A DNA stretch of 64,000 nucleotides from Caloranaerobacter sp050286925 (GCF_050286925.1 NZ_JBFWFX010000005.1:62001-126000); one strand, 5' to 3'. Positions 25,300 to 34,569 are shown, counted from the first letter of the stretch. Numbers and translations: made by a program. The notes: generated by a model not told the origin, from the sequence alone.

Positions 25300-26478
25300 A
25301 TGCAAAATTTAGTTAATTTTATCATTTATTTAAGAGAAATTTTTATTGTGTGTTTATTAGGACTTATAATTTATTTTTTGGTTAATATCGGGAATAAATA
25401 TGTAGAATCAACTAAACGGATTTCAATTTCAAAAAGGAAAATTATTAAAATTATAGCAACTTTATTAACAGTTTTTTTTATTTACATAATTTATAAGATT
25501 ACTAAAGATGTAACGGGATTATTTACACCATTTATTTTGGCAATAGGATTATCATATCTTTTAAATCCTATGGTTAATAGTCTGGAGAAAAAAAAGGTAC
25601 CACGAGCTTTAGGAGTACTTTTAGTATATTTGATTTTAATAGGATTTATACTTATTATTTCTTTTTCTATATTTCCTAAACTTACAAGCGAATTTAAGAA
25701 ATTAATCGATGTTTTGCCGAACTTTTTTAATGATGCTTATGAATTCTTTAATGAACTCTATATAAGATATTCAAAAAATATTGAAAACTTACCACCTGAA
25801 TTACAAGGTATAAACGAAGTAGTTAAATCAAATCTTGATAAAATACAAGTTACTATAATGAATTCTCTAAAAAACTTTACAAATTCTATTATGCAAGTTT
25901 TTTCAAAGGCATTTAGCTTTATTTTAATTCCAATTTTAACTTTTTATTTCCTAAAAGATAAAGATTATTTTAAGAAAAAAATAATTCTGCTTATTCCAAA
26001 GGTATATAGGCATGATGTTTTATATGTATTTAGAGAGATTGATGTGATATTAGGAAAATTTATCAGAGGGCAGCTCATTGTTGCAGCTTTTGTTGGAGTA
26101 GCTACAACTATTGGACTATTAATTTTGGGTATTGATTTTGCATTGATAATAGGGATAATAGCAGGTATAGCCAATGTTATACCTTATTTTGGGCCTATAA
26201 TAGGAATAATACCTGCACTTGTATTTGCATTGATGAAAAGTCCTCTAAAAGCTCTATGGGTTATCATCTTGTTTACTGCAATTCAACAATTCGAAAGTGG
26301 AATAATTTCTCCTAAAATTGTAGGCGAAAGCGTAGGCTTACATCCTGTAGTAGTAATTTTTTCATTGTTACTTGGAGGAAGTTATTTTGGGATATGGGGG
26401 CTTTTATTAGCAGTTCCTACTGCAGCAATATTAAAGATAGTAATAAACTTTATAATTAATAAACTTATTAGATTATAG
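25300..26478 (+). CDS. AI-2E family transporter (YtvI/PerM-like permease)
   Basis: A 392-residue integral membrane protein with about seven to eight helices. An N-terminal pair lies before residue 65, then GLFTPFILAIGLSYLLNPM, a soluble loop at about 135-200, and a C-terminal block with ANVIPYFGPIIGIIPA and LHPVVVIFSLLLGG, the signature segments of the AI-2E family. Substrates vary across the family; here none can be named. AGGAGG precedes the ATG by about seven bases. Confidence 0.85.
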   Translation: MQNLVNFIIYLREIFIVCLLGLIIYFLVNIGNKYVESTKRISISKRKIIKIIATLLTVFFIYIIYKITKDVTGLFTPFILAIGLSYLLNPMVNSLEKKKVPRALGVLLVYLILIGFILIISFSIFPKLTSEFKKLIDVLPNFFNDAYEFFNELYIRYSKNIENLPPELQGINEVVKSNLDKIQVTIMNSLKNFTNSIMQVFSKAFSFILIPILTFYFLKDKDYFKKKIILLIPKVYRHDVLYVFREIDVILGKFIRGQLIVAAFVGVATTIGLLILGIDFALIIGIIAGIANVIPYFGPIIGIIPALVFALMKSPLKALWVIILFTAIQQFESGIISPKIVGESVGLHPVVVIFSLLLGGSYFGIWGLLLAVPTAAILKIVINFIINKLIRL

Positions 26479-26484
26479 ACAATA

Positions 26485-26513
26485 TTGACAAGAATAGATA
26501 TTTTATTTATAAT
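26485..26513 (+). promoter_or_regulatory. Consensus vegetative promoter of the alaS leader
   Basis: TTGACA (26485-26490), exactly 17 bases, then TATAAT (26508-26513). Transcription would start near 26520, at the 5' end of the T-box leader. Confidence 0.9.
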
Positions 26514-26519
26514 CCTTAT

Positions 26520-26758
26520 TGAAGAAAATATTGTTAACAACGATGATGGGGAGTAGTAGGTATTACGAGTCTTATAGAGAGAATACCCATGGCTGGAAGG
26601 TATTTAGACGAGTGTACTGAAGCAGCCCTTAAGTTGAGACTTTGAAATTATAGTAGAGGTCTACGGTTATTCCGTTATCATATTTGAGCGACTTTATGGT
26701 AAGTAGGGTGGTACCGCGGGTTCTTCTCTCGTCCCTAATTTAAGGGGCGAGTTTTTTT
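26520..26758 (+). promoter_or_regulatory. T-box riboswitch, alanine-specific
   Basis: The leader has the stem I features AGAGAG and GGCTGGAAGG, a specifier region GAAGCAGCC with the alanine codon GCA at 26622-26624, the T-box sequence AGGGTGGTACCGCG at 26705-26718, and a terminator (26728-26758: CTCGTCCC against GGGGCGAG, then seven T). The bulge TGGT pairs with an ACCA-ended tRNA having A at the discriminator position, which fits tRNA-Ala. Uncharged tRNA-Ala would stabilise the antiterminator and switch on alaS. Confidence 0.95.
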
Positions 26759-27085
26759 ATAATCCATAGGAAATTATAATAAAATCCCATATTAAAAAAA
26801 TTAATGTTGATTTTATTGAAACTTTGTCTGGCATGTTTACATGCCAGAGTCGTTATAAACTACTTTAAATTGTGAATAAATTCAAATATAATTTCCGTTT
26901 ACGGATTTCAACAAAATCTTCCTTAATTATTTTAATCAAAGATTTTGTTCTAATCCATAGGAAATTATAAACTTTATTAAATTGTTGATAATTTTAAAAT
27001 ATAATTTCCATAATGGATTTCAACAAAATTTACATGTTACTGATTTTTAAACAAAGATTTTGTTTTAATCCATATGATATTATAA
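26759..27085 (-). repeat. Tandem, reversed two-hairpin repeats (copies C1 and C2) in the alaS leader
   Basis: The bases between the T-box terminator and alaS are built from the same modules as copies A and B, in opposite orientation. C1 has AATCCATAGGAAATTATA (26760-26777) against TATAATTTCCGTTTACGGATT (26887-26907), then AACAAAATCTT (26910-26920) against AAGATTTTGTT (26939-26949). C2 repeats the pattern at 26952-27064, and a third half-module follows at 27066-27085. The C1 loop is enlarged by about 75 bases containing AATAAAATC/GATTTTATT (26778-26817) and a perfect TCTGGCATG-TTTA-CATGCCAGA hairpin (26827-26848). No gene is encoded here. Confidence 0.85.
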
Positions 27086-27120
27086 TAAATAATATAAAAT
27101 TTAAAGAAAGGGTGAACTAA

Positions 27121-29760
27121 ATGAAAAAATTAGGTTTACATGAAATACGTAGTGAGTTTTTAAACTTTTTCAGAGAAAAAGGACATCTTGTAGTGCCAAG
27201 TTATTCATTAATTCCTAAAAATGATAAAAGTTTACTGCTTATAAATGCTGGAATGGCACCTTTAAAACCATACTTTGTAGGGAAAGAAGAACCACCAAGA
27301 AAAAGAATGGCAACTTGTCAAAAATGTGTTAGAACTGGTGATATAGAAAATGTTGGTAAAACTGATAGACATGCAACTTTCTTCGAAATGTTAGGAAATT
27401 TCTCATTTGGAGATTATTTCAAAGAAGAAGCAATTAAATGGGCATGGGAATTTATAACTGAGAGACTACAAATACCTGAAGACAAATTGTGGGTATCAGT
27501 TTACTATAAAGATGACGAAGCTTTTGAAATATGGAATAAGATTATAGGTATTGACAGTAATAGGATAATTAGATTAGGTAAAGAAGATAATTTCTGGGAA
27601 TTAGAGATTGGACCTTGTGGTCCTTGTTCTGAAATCTATGTAGATAGAGGAGAAAAGTACGGTTGTGGTAAAGATGATTGTAAACCTGGATGTGATTGTG
27701 ATAGATATGTAGAAGTTTGGAATTTAGTATTTTCTCAATTTGATAAAGATGAGAATGGTAATTACAAAGATTTACCAAACCCTAATATAGATACTGGTAT
27801 GGGTCTTGAAAGAATAACAGCAGTAATTCAAGGAGCGAATAATATTTTTGAAATTGAACCAATTAAAAGTATATTGAATAAAGTGGAAGAAATAAGCGGT
27901 GTAGTTTACGGAAAGGATTATAAGAACGATACTTCAATAAGGGTAATTACTGACCATATAAGGGCTATTACTTTCTTAGTAGGAGATGGTGTATTACCAA
28001 GTAATGAAGGAAGAGGTTATGTTTTAAGAAGATTAATTAGAAGAGCTGCTCGTCATGGAAAACTATTAGGGATAAATGAAAAGTTCTTGAGTAGGTTGTC
28101 TAATGTGGTTATTGAAAACTGGAAAGAGATCTATCCAGAATTGAAAGAAAGACAGGTTCAGATTAAGAATGTAATTGATATAGAAGAAGATAAATTTAAT
28201 GAAACAATTGATCAAGGTATTAATATTTTAAGAGAGTATATAGAAAAGATTAAAAATAGAGGAGAAACTAAATTAGATGGTGAAAGTGCATTTAAATTAT
28301 ATGATACTTATGGCTTTCCATTAGATTTAACTAGGGAAATATTAGAAGAAGAAGGTTTAACAGTAGATGAAATAGGATTTAACAGAGAAATGGATAAACA
28401 ACGAGAAAGAGCAAGAAAAGCAAGAGCTGAGAAAGATAGTCAAGCTTGGGATATAGATATAGAAGGATTTGATATTAATAAAGAAAAAACTGTTTTTAAA
28501 GGATATAATAATATTAGACTAGAAACGGAAGTATTAAGTATTATTAAAGATAATAAAGTGGTCAAAAAGCTTGAAAAAGGACAAGAAGGTATTTTAGTTT
28601 TAAAAGAAACACCTTTTTATCCTGAAAGTGGAGGACAGATTGGAGACAAAGGTGAATTATTAAATAATAATTTTAAATGTGAGGTTTTTGACACCAAGAA
28701 AGGTAGCAAAGGTGTTATTCTTCATAAAGTAGTTGTAAAAGATGGCGAAGTTTCAGAAGGAGATAAAGTAGAAGCTATTGTAGATGAGAAAAAGAGACTA
28801 GATGCGGCAAGGAATCATTCTGCTACACATCTTTTACACAGAGCCTTAAAAGATATTGTAGGTGAACATGTAAATCAAGCTGGTTCTTTAGTAGAACCTG
28901 ATAGATTGAGATTTGATTTTACACATTTTGAAGGATTAAATAAAAATACACTTGAAGAAATAGAAAAATTAGTTAATGAGAAGATATTGCAGTCATTAAA
29001 TGTAGATACTTTTGAAGTTCCTTTAGATGAAGCTATAAAAATGGGAGCAGTGGCTTTATTTGATGAAAAATATGGTGAAAAAGTTAGAGTTGTAAAAATG
29101 GGTGATTATTCTCTAGAATTATGTGGTGGTACTCATATTAATAATACAAGTCAAATTGGTATGTTTAAAATTGTAAGCGAAAGTGGAGTAGCATCTGGTA
29201 TAAGAAGAATAGAGGCAATAACAGGTATAAAAGTTTTTGAATATCTAAATGATATGGAAAAGAAAATAAATTCGTTAACAGAACTACTTAAAACAAATAA
29301 AAAAGAAATTTTAGATAAAGCAAAAGCTTTAATTGAAGAAAATAAATTATTGGAAAAAGAGATTAATAATCTTAAATCCAAAATAGCAAGTTCAAAAGTA
29401 AATGACATTATTAATGAAAAAATTGAAGTTAATGGATTGAACTTGATAGTTAAAAGAATAGACGATATGGGTATAAATGAATTAAGGCAATTAGGTGATA
29501 GAATTAGAGATAAAATGAAATCTGTTTTAGTTGTTTTGGGTTCAGTTAAAAATGATAAAATTTCATTTGTTGCTATGGCTACAAAAGATTTAGTTTCAAA
29601 AGGCATACATGCAGGAAATATAATTAGAGAAGTGGCGAAAGAAACTGGTGGTGGTGGAGGTGGTAGACCGGATATGGCCCAAGCAGGTGGAAAGGATGTA
29701 TCTAAAATAGATATTGCTTTATCAAAAGTTGTAGATATAGTAAAAGAGCAATTATCATAA
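27121..29760 (+). CDS. alaS: Alanine-tRNA ligase
   Basis: A full-length 879-residue class II synthetase. The N-terminal catalytic core has the motif RKRMATCQKCVRTGDIENVG. The editing domain has HSATHLLH and CGGTH (zinc/editing site), and the C-terminal domain ends with a glycine-rich GGGGGGRPDMAQAGG. It charges tRNA-Ala. A T-box controls it, and 360 bases of structured repeats lie between the T-box and the start. AAAGGGTG precedes the ATG. A terminator follows. Confidence 0.98.
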   Translation: MKKLGLHEIRSEFLNFFREKGHLVVPSYSLIPKNDKSLLLINAGMAPLKPYFVGKEEPPRKRMATCQKCVRTGDIENVGKTDRHATFFEMLGNFSFGDYFKEEAIKWAWEFITERLQIPEDKLWVSVYYKDDEAFEIWNKIIGIDSNRIIRLGKEDNFWELEIGPCGPCSEIYVDRGEKYGCGKDDCKPGCDCDRYVEVWNLVFSQFDKDENGNYKDLPNPNIDTGMGLERITAVIQGANNIFEIEPIKSILNKVEEISGVVYGKDYKNDTSIRVITDHIRAITFLVGDGVLPSNEGRGYVLRRLIRRAARHGKLLGINEKFLSRLSNVVIENWKEIYPELKERQVQIKNVIDIEEDKFNETIDQGINILREYIEKIKNRGETKLDGESAFKLYDTYGFPLDLTREILEEEGLTVDEIGFNREMDKQRERARKARAEKDSQAWDIDIEGFDINKEKTVFKGYNNIRLETEVLSIIKDNKVVKKLEKGQEGILVLKETPFYPESGGQIGDKGELLNNNFKCEVFDTKKGSKGVILHKVVVKDGEVSEGDKVEAIVDEKKRLDAARNHSATHLLHRALKDIVGEHVNQAGSLVEPDRLRFDFTHFEGLNKNTLEEIEKLVNEKILQSLNVDTFEVPLDEAIKMGAVALFDEKYGEKVRVVKMGDYSLELCGGTHINNTSQIGMFKIVSESGVASGIRRIEAITGIKVFEYLNDMEKKINSLTELLKTNKKEILDKAKALIEENKLLEKEINNLKSKIASSKVNDIINEKIEVNGLNLIVKRIDDMGINELRQLGDRIRDKMKSVLVVLGSVKNDKISFVAMATKDLVSKGIHAGNIIREVAKETGGGGGGRPDMAQAGGKDVSKIDIALSKVVDIVKEQLS

Positions 29761-29776
29761 CTTTTAAGCATGTACT

Positions 29777-29801
29777 CCTGACCCTTTACGGGTCAGGTTT
29801 T
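29777..29801 (+). terminator. Terminator after alaS
   Basis: CCTGACCC-TTTAC-GGGTCAGG, a perfect eight-pair GC-rich stem followed by TTTT. Confidence 0.88.
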
Positions 29802-29879
29802 CACCATAATAATTATAAATTTAAAGGAATATGTATATAATTGTAGAATATATGATATAAATAAAAGGGAGGTGCTGTT

Positions 29880-30134
29880 GTGAAAGAGATAATAAATCAT
29901 ACTGTAAAGTTTAATGTAGAAAAGGAGAATGTTACTGAAGCTAGAAAGATAATTATAAGTGTATACAATGCCCTAAAAGAGAAAGGATATAATCCGATAA
30001 ATCAAATGGTAGGTTATATACTTTCTGGCGATCCAACTTATATTACAAGTCATAAAAATGCAAGAACTTTAATTAGAAAGCTAGAAAGAGATGAATTGTT
30101 AGAAGAATTATTAAAAAACTATTTAGAAAGCTAA
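29880..30134 (+). CDS. ireB: IreB family regulatory phosphoprotein (UPF0297)
   Basis: An 84-residue protein matching the IreB/YrzL family (NALKEKGYNPINQMVGYILSGDP). In enterococci IreB is a substrate of the PASTA kinase and affects cephalosporin resistance. In Firmicutes the gene normally sits between alaS and ruvX. The start is GTG at 29880 after GGGAGGTG. The usual N-terminal phosphothreonine region is not obvious, so phosphorylation here is not claimed. Confidence 0.9.
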   Translation: MKEIINHTVKFNVEKENVTEARKIIISVYNALKEKGYNPINQMVGYILSGDPTYITSHKNARTLIRKLERDELLEELLKNYLES

Positions 30135-30149
30135 AATGGAGCGATTGTT

Positions 30150-32342
30150 TTGTTAAAAACGTTAAGAAAGAACTTGTTTAGAATTTTAATTATAGTTATT
30201 ATACTAATAATATGTGAAAAAAGCTTTTCAATTTCTGAGTCTGATGAAAGAAAAAAAGTAATTATGGTAATTTTAAATAGACTAACATTTGAAGATTTGA
30301 AATATATGGACAACCTGCATGCTTTAATCAAAGATGGAAGCATAGGTATAATGAATACAAGAGGTTTGTATAGATATAAAGGGGCAGAATCCTATGCAAC
30401 TATTAATGCCTCTGGAAGGGTTAGTGCAACATATTCAAATTCAAAAAGTTATAATTTGAATAATAATATATCTAAAATTTATAAGAGAAGGTTAGGAATT
30501 ATACCAGAAAAATATCAGATTGTTAATACTGAAATTATAAAACTTAACGAATTAAATAAAAAGAACAAATTTAACGCTAAAATTGGAGCGTTAGGTTACG
30601 CTTTGCATAAAAAAGGTTTAAAAACAGCAGTATTTGGAAATTCAGATACTGCTGATAATATTATTAGGACAAATTGTCTAATTGCTGTTGATTTTAGAGG
30701 ACTTATAGATTATGGAGATGTAGATAATATTTTAATTAAAGATGATTTATATCCATATGGAATACGTACTAACTATAAAAAAATATTAAGAGAATTAAAG
30801 GATTTGAATGATAAAGCCTCACTAGTAATTATTGAAACAGGCGACCTGGATAGGTTATATTTTTATAGAGATAATTTAACAGATATAATGTATTCTTTAC
30901 ATAGAGAAAAAATATTGAAAAAAGCTGATGAGTTTATAGGACATTTAGTAAATATCATTAATAGAAATTCAACAAGACTTATAATAATAAGCCCCAATAT
31001 GGGAGATGATAAGATAGAAAATGCTAGTGAGTTAACACCTTTAGTATTTTGGGGCGATGGAATACCTAAAAAAGGGGTTTTGTTTTCAAAAACTACAAAA
31101 AGAAAAGGTATTGTATCTAATATAGATATTGCTCCTTCAATTACAAAATATTTAGGTGTTGATTACAAAGATTTTACTGGGACTGATATTGAATTTAAAG
31201 AATATAGTGATAATTTAGCATTTGTTAAGCAATTAAGTTATAAAATTAAATTTGTTTCAAATATTAGAAAACAGTCTTTGAAATTCTATGTAATTAGTGA
31301 AATGATTTTTATTATAATTGTAATTTTTATTTTGTTATTTAAAGGGCTACTAACAAAAAAACTATTACGGATTATTAAATTAATACTTATGTTAATAATT
31401 ATTATACCTCTTGTCTTTTTAATTGTATCAAGTTACAATATAATGGATACTTGGAAATATGTAAAATATATAAGTATAATATCTTTTTTTATATTGATGT
31501 TAGCTTTAGCTTTTAATTCTGAACGTAAATTGCAGTTTGTTGGTGTTTTAACTTATATAACAATTCTAATAGACCTTTTTACAAATTGTGAATTAGCTAA
31601 AATGTCTATTATTGGGTATGATCCAATAATAGGTGCTAGATATTATGGGATAGGTAATGAGTTAGTAGGTATTCTGATTTTCTCACTATTTACTACGATT
31701 ACTTTTATATTTAAAAATAAACTGAACAAATTATTTTTATATATACTGCTTATCTTTAATACATATTTATTAATAAGCTCAAATTTTGGAGCAAATCTAG
31801 GAGGAGGTTTGACCTTAGCATTTATATTAGTCTACATAATGTTTAATGATTTTTTAAAAGTTAAAAAGAATTATTTTAATATAGTAAAAGTATTATTGAT
31901 GTTATTATCTGTTATTTCTATAATTATAGTTACTAATGCTATATTAAGTAATAATACAACGCATATAGATAGTTTTCTTAACAGGATATTATCTGGAGAT
32001 ATTAACTATATTTATAATATAATACTTAGAAAGTTACTGATGAATGTTAAATTATTTAAAGTTTCTATTTGGGGTGAATCACTTCGAATAAATATTATAT
32101 TATTTATGATTTTATTAATAACTCAAAAAAATATTGTAAAAAAGATTTTAATTAAAAATAAAAACATAGCTTTTGGATTTAAATGTTCTATACTTAGTGC
32201 AATTTTTGGGTTGCTTTTAAATGACTCTGGAGTTGTTATAGCGGCTTTAATACTTTTATTAAATGTAACTGCTCTAATGTACTTAACAATATCAGAGTTG
32301 AGGATGTGGCATAATGGAATACAGAAATCTTGGGAAAACTAA
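30150..32342 (+). CDS. Membrane protein with extracytoplasmic alkaline-phosphatase-like domain
   Basis: A 730-residue protein. An N-terminal helix (about residues 8-27) is followed by a soluble domain to about residue 370 that resembles alkaline-phosphatase superfamily proteins (VIMVILNRLTFEDL near the start; SPNMGDDKIENASELTPLVFWGDG and SNIDIAPSITKYLG near the end). From about 380 there are roughly ten membrane helices. The typical nucleophile motif is not clear (GAESYATINASG may be its place), so activity is uncertain. The start is TTG at 30150 after GGAG. It overlaps the next gene by 29 bases and interrupts the usual ireB-ruvX order. Confidence 0.65.
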   Translation: MLKTLRKNLFRILIIVIILIICEKSFSISESDERKKVIMVILNRLTFEDLKYMDNLHALIKDGSIGIMNTRGLYRYKGAESYATINASGRVSATYSNSKSYNLNNNISKIYKRRLGIIPEKYQIVNTEIIKLNELNKKNKFNAKIGALGYALHKKGLKTAVFGNSDTADNIIRTNCLIAVDFRGLIDYGDVDNILIKDDLYPYGIRTNYKKILRELKDLNDKASLVIIETGDLDRLYFYRDNLTDIMYSLHREKILKKADEFIGHLVNIINRNSTRLIIISPNMGDDKIENASELTPLVFWGDGIPKKGVLFSKTTKRKGIVSNIDIAPSITKYLGVDYKDFTGTDIEFKEYSDNLAFVKQLSYKIKFVSNIRKQSLKFYVISEMIFIIIVIFILLFKGLLTKKLLRIIKLILMLIIIIPLVFLIVSSYNIMDTWKYVKYISIISFFILMLALAFNSERKLQFVGVLTYITILIDLFTNCELAKMSIIGYDPIIGARYYGIGNELVGILIFSLFTTITFIFKNKLNKLFLYILLIFNTYLLISSNFGANLGGGLTLAFILVYIMFNDFLKVKKNYFNIVKVLLMLLSVISIIIVTNAILSNNTTHIDSFLNRILSGDINYIYNIILRKLLMNVKLFKVSIWGESLRINIILFMILLITQKNIVKKILIKNKNIAFGFKCSILSAIFGLLLNDSGVVIAALILLLNVTALMYLTISELRMWHNGIQKSWEN

Positions 32343-33264
32343 TATTAAGGTATCAAGGATATGCTTTGGTTCTTTAACAATAGGCCCACTTCAAGCTAAT
32401 TTACCTATTGATACAGGTGCTAATATAATAAAATATGCTTATGAGCGTGGAATTAATTTTCTAGATACAGCTGAATTATATGACAATTATGAATATATTA
32501 AAGAGGCGCTAAAAACTATACCAAGAGAAAAGTATATTATAGCAACAAAATCTTATTCTTATTCAAGAGAAACTGCAGAAAAAAGCCTTTTGAATGCACT
32601 AGAGAAATTAGAAACTGATTATATCGATATTTTTTTACTACATGAACAAGAAAGTGAACATACAATCAGAGGTCATTATGAAGCAATTGAATATTTTTTA
32701 AAAGCTAAAGAAAAAGGACTGATAAGAGCTTTTGGAATTTCAACACATAGAGTAAGAGGTGTATTAGATTCGTTGAAATTTGAAGAGATTGAAGTTATAC
32801 ATCCTATAATTAATAAGTTTGGTTTAGGAATACAAGATGGAAATTCAGAAGAAATGATTAATGCTATAAAGAAAGCGTATGAAAAAGGTATTGGTATATA
32901 TGGAATGAAACCTTTAGGTGGTGGACATTTAATAAATAGAGTAGAAGAAGCTTTTGAATATGTTAAAAATATACCATATCTTCATTCGATAGCTATAGGC
33001 ATGCAATCAATTGATGAAGTTGATGCGAATGTTAATTTGTTAGAAAAAGGGAATATACCAAAATTTTTAAAGGAAAGACTAGGTAAGAAGACTAGAAGAC
33101 TTATAGTTCAGGATTGGTGTATAGGATGTAAAAAATGTGTTGAAACATGTAAACATGGCGGAATTGAAATTTTAGAAGGTAAAGCCAGAGCAGTTACGAA
33201 TAAATGTATTTTTTGTGGGTATTGTGCAGCAGTATGTCCAGAGTTTTGTATAAAAGTAATATAA
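32314..33264 (+). CDS. Aldo/keto reductase with C-terminal ferredoxin domain
   Basis: A 316-residue protein. The first 255 residues form the aldo/keto reductase barrel (EYRNLGKTNIKVSRICFG, NFLDTAELYDN with the catalytic D and Y). The last 55 residues carry two Fe4S4 motifs (CIGCKKCVETC and CIFCGYCAAVC). Such fusions are common in anaerobes and probably use ferredoxin electrons; the substrate is unknown. GAGGATG precedes the ATG, which lies inside the end of the previous gene. Confidence 0.88.
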   Translation: MEYRNLGKTNIKVSRICFGSLTIGPLQANLPIDTGANIIKYAYERGINFLDTAELYDNYEYIKEALKTIPREKYIIATKSYSYSRETAEKSLLNALEKLETDYIDIFLLHEQESEHTIRGHYEAIEYFLKAKEKGLIRAFGISTHRVRGVLDSLKFEEIEVIHPIINKFGLGIQDGNSEEMINAIKKAYEKGIGIYGMKPLGGGHLINRVEEAFEYVKNIPYLHSIAIGMQSIDEVDANVNLLEKGNIPKFLKERLGKKTRRLIVQDWCIGCKKCVETCKHGGIEILEGKARAVTNKCIFCGYCAAVCPEFCIKVI

Positions 33265-33276
33265 ATGGAGGTATGT

Positions 33277-33690
33277 ATGAAAAGGATATTAGGGCTTGAT
33301 GTTGGGGATAAGACTATTGGAGTAGCAGTTAGCGATCCCTTGTGCTTAACGGCACAAGGTGTAAAAACAATTAAAAGGAAAAGTATTAAGAGTGATTTGA
33401 ATGAATTAGAAGAAATTATTAATCATTACGGAGTTAATGAAATAGTAATTGGTTTACCTAAAAATATGAATAATTCATTGGGCTTACAAAGTGAAAAAGT
33501 TATTAAATTTGCAGAAAAAATAAAAGAAAGATTTAAAGTTAATATAGTATTTCAAGATGAAAGGTTAACAACTGTAATTGCTGAAAAGACACTAATTAAT
33601 GCTGATGTAAGCAGAAAAAAAAGAAAAAATGTTATAGATAAATTAGCTGCTGTTTTTATTTTACAATCTTATTTAGATAAAATACGATAG
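33277..33690 (+). CDS. ruvX: Holliday junction resolvase-like YqgF/RuvX
   Basis: A 137-residue RNase H-fold protein with LGLDVGDKTIGVAVSD at the N-terminus and FQDERLTTVIAE as the second acidic motif. The family is essential in many bacteria and acts in pre-16S rRNA 5' processing and possibly recombination. The frame opens twelve bases earlier, but GGAGGT (33267-33272) lies within that stretch and supports the ATG at 33277. Confidence 0.94.
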   Translation: MKRILGLDVGDKTIGVAVSDPLCLTAQGVKTIKRKSIKSDLNELEEIINHYGVNEIVIGLPKNMNNSLGLQSEKVIKFAEKIKERFKVNIVFQDERLTTVIAEKTLINADVSRKKRKNVIDKLAAVFILQSYLDKIR

Positions 33691-33702
33691 GAAGGTGATA
33701 AT

Positions 33703-33960
33703 ATGACAGATAAACACGAGACAATAATACTTATTGATGATGAGGGCAATGAAATAGAATTTGAGGTGATAGCTACATTTGATATTGAAGATAGAGAATA
33801 TGCTGTTTTGCTTCCTGTTAATGAAGAGGAGGACGAAGCTTATATATTAAAAATTGAATATGACGAGGATGGCAATATGATTTTGGTAAATATAGAAGAT
33901 AAATCAGAGTTTGATGATGCTGTAGCTGTATATGAAGCTATTATAGATGAGATAATTTAA
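33703..33960 (+). CDS. DUF1292 protein (YrzB family)
   Basis: An 85-residue very acidic protein (TIILIDDEGNEIEFEVIATF, EEDEAYILK) of the DUF1292 family that nearly always follows ruvX in Firmicutes. Function is unknown. GGAAGGTGA lies at the proper distance before the ATG. The neighbouring fur-type gene has its own promoter. Confidence 0.92.
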   Translation: MTDKHETIILIDDEGNEIEFEVIATFDIEDREYAVLLPVNEEEDEAYILKIEYDEDGNMILVNIEDKSEFDDAVAVYEAIIDEII

Positions 33961-34009
33961 AATTATAAAACTTATATTAAACTATTGAAATTTTAAATTA
34001 ACATATTTG

Positions 34010-34038
34010 TTGACTTTTCCATAATATAGTTATAGACT
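34010..34038 (+). promoter_or_regulatory. Promoter of the Fur-family gene
   Basis: TTGACT (34010-34015) and TAGACT (34033-34038) are 17 bases apart. The -35 is near consensus and the -10 moderate. Confidence 0.55.
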
Positions 34039-34069
34039 AATATATAGAATAAGAAAAGCAGGTGAAGTG

Positions 34070-34507
34070 ATGGAAAATTTGATAGAAAGTTTAAAAGAAC
34101 AACTTAAGGAAAGAGGCTATAAATTAACAACACAAAGAAGAATTATACTTGATGTAATTTTAGAAAATCAAGGGAAACATTTAAGCCCAGAAGAAATATA
34201 TGAAAGAGTTAGAGGGAAATTTCCTGAGATAGGTTTAGCTACTGTCTATAGAACTTTGCAATTATTTGAGGAATTAAATATAATTTATAAATTAAACTTT
34301 AATGATGGTTGTAGTAGATATGAATTGAATACTAATAGTGGCGATCACCAACATCATCATTTAATCTGCTTAAATTGTGGTAAGGTTATAGAAGTTCAAT
34401 TAGATCTTTTGGAAACATTAGAAGAAGAGATTGAAAAGAGTGGGGAATTTAAAATTGTAGACCATAACTTGAAATTTTTTGGGTACTGTAAAGATTGTAA
34501 AAAATAA
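34070..34507 (+). CDS. Fur-family metalloregulator
   Basis: A 145-residue Fur-family repressor. The winged helix has TTQRRIILDVIL and the recognition segment IGLATVYRTLQLF. The metal-binding hinge is DHQHHHLICLNCGK, and a second CxxC lies near the C-terminus (YCKDCKK), forming a structural zinc site with the first. Whether it is Fur, PerR or Zur cannot be decided from sequence alone. AGGTGA is close to an ATG at 34070; a GTG one codon earlier is possible. Confidence 0.88.
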   Translation: MENLIESLKEQLKERGYKLTTQRRIILDVILENQGKHLSPEEIYERVRGKFPEIGLATVYRTLQLFEELNIIYKLNFNDGCSRYELNTNSGDHQHHHLICLNCGKVIEVQLDLLETLEEEIEKSGEFKIVDHNLKFFGYCKDCKK

Positions 34508-34530
34508 ATCCCATAGAGGGATTTATTTTT
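34504..34530 (+). terminator. Terminator after the Fur-family gene
   Basis: TAAATCCC-ATAGA-GGGATTTA followed by TTTTTT. Confidence 0.85.
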
Positions 34531-34569
34531 TCATTAAGATTGAAGATTAATTAAAAGTAAATATATTTT

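Noticed and set aside
26827..26848. TCTGGCATG hairpin as a terminator for alaS
   Set aside because: The stem is perfect but no T-run follows, and it lies inside the repeat-filled leader; more likely part of the inserted segment.
21353..27085. Repeats A, B and C as a CRISPR or CRISPR-like array
   Set aside because: The units are about 120 bases with internal hairpins, irregularly spaced, in both orientations, with genes between and no cas genes.
29151..29771. 206-codon open frame on the minus strand inside alaS
   Set aside because: It is fully antisense to the conserved C-terminal part of alaS, has no ribosome site or recognisable protein, and its hydrophobic Ser/Leu/Ile-rich composition is what antisense of AT-rich coding DNA gives.
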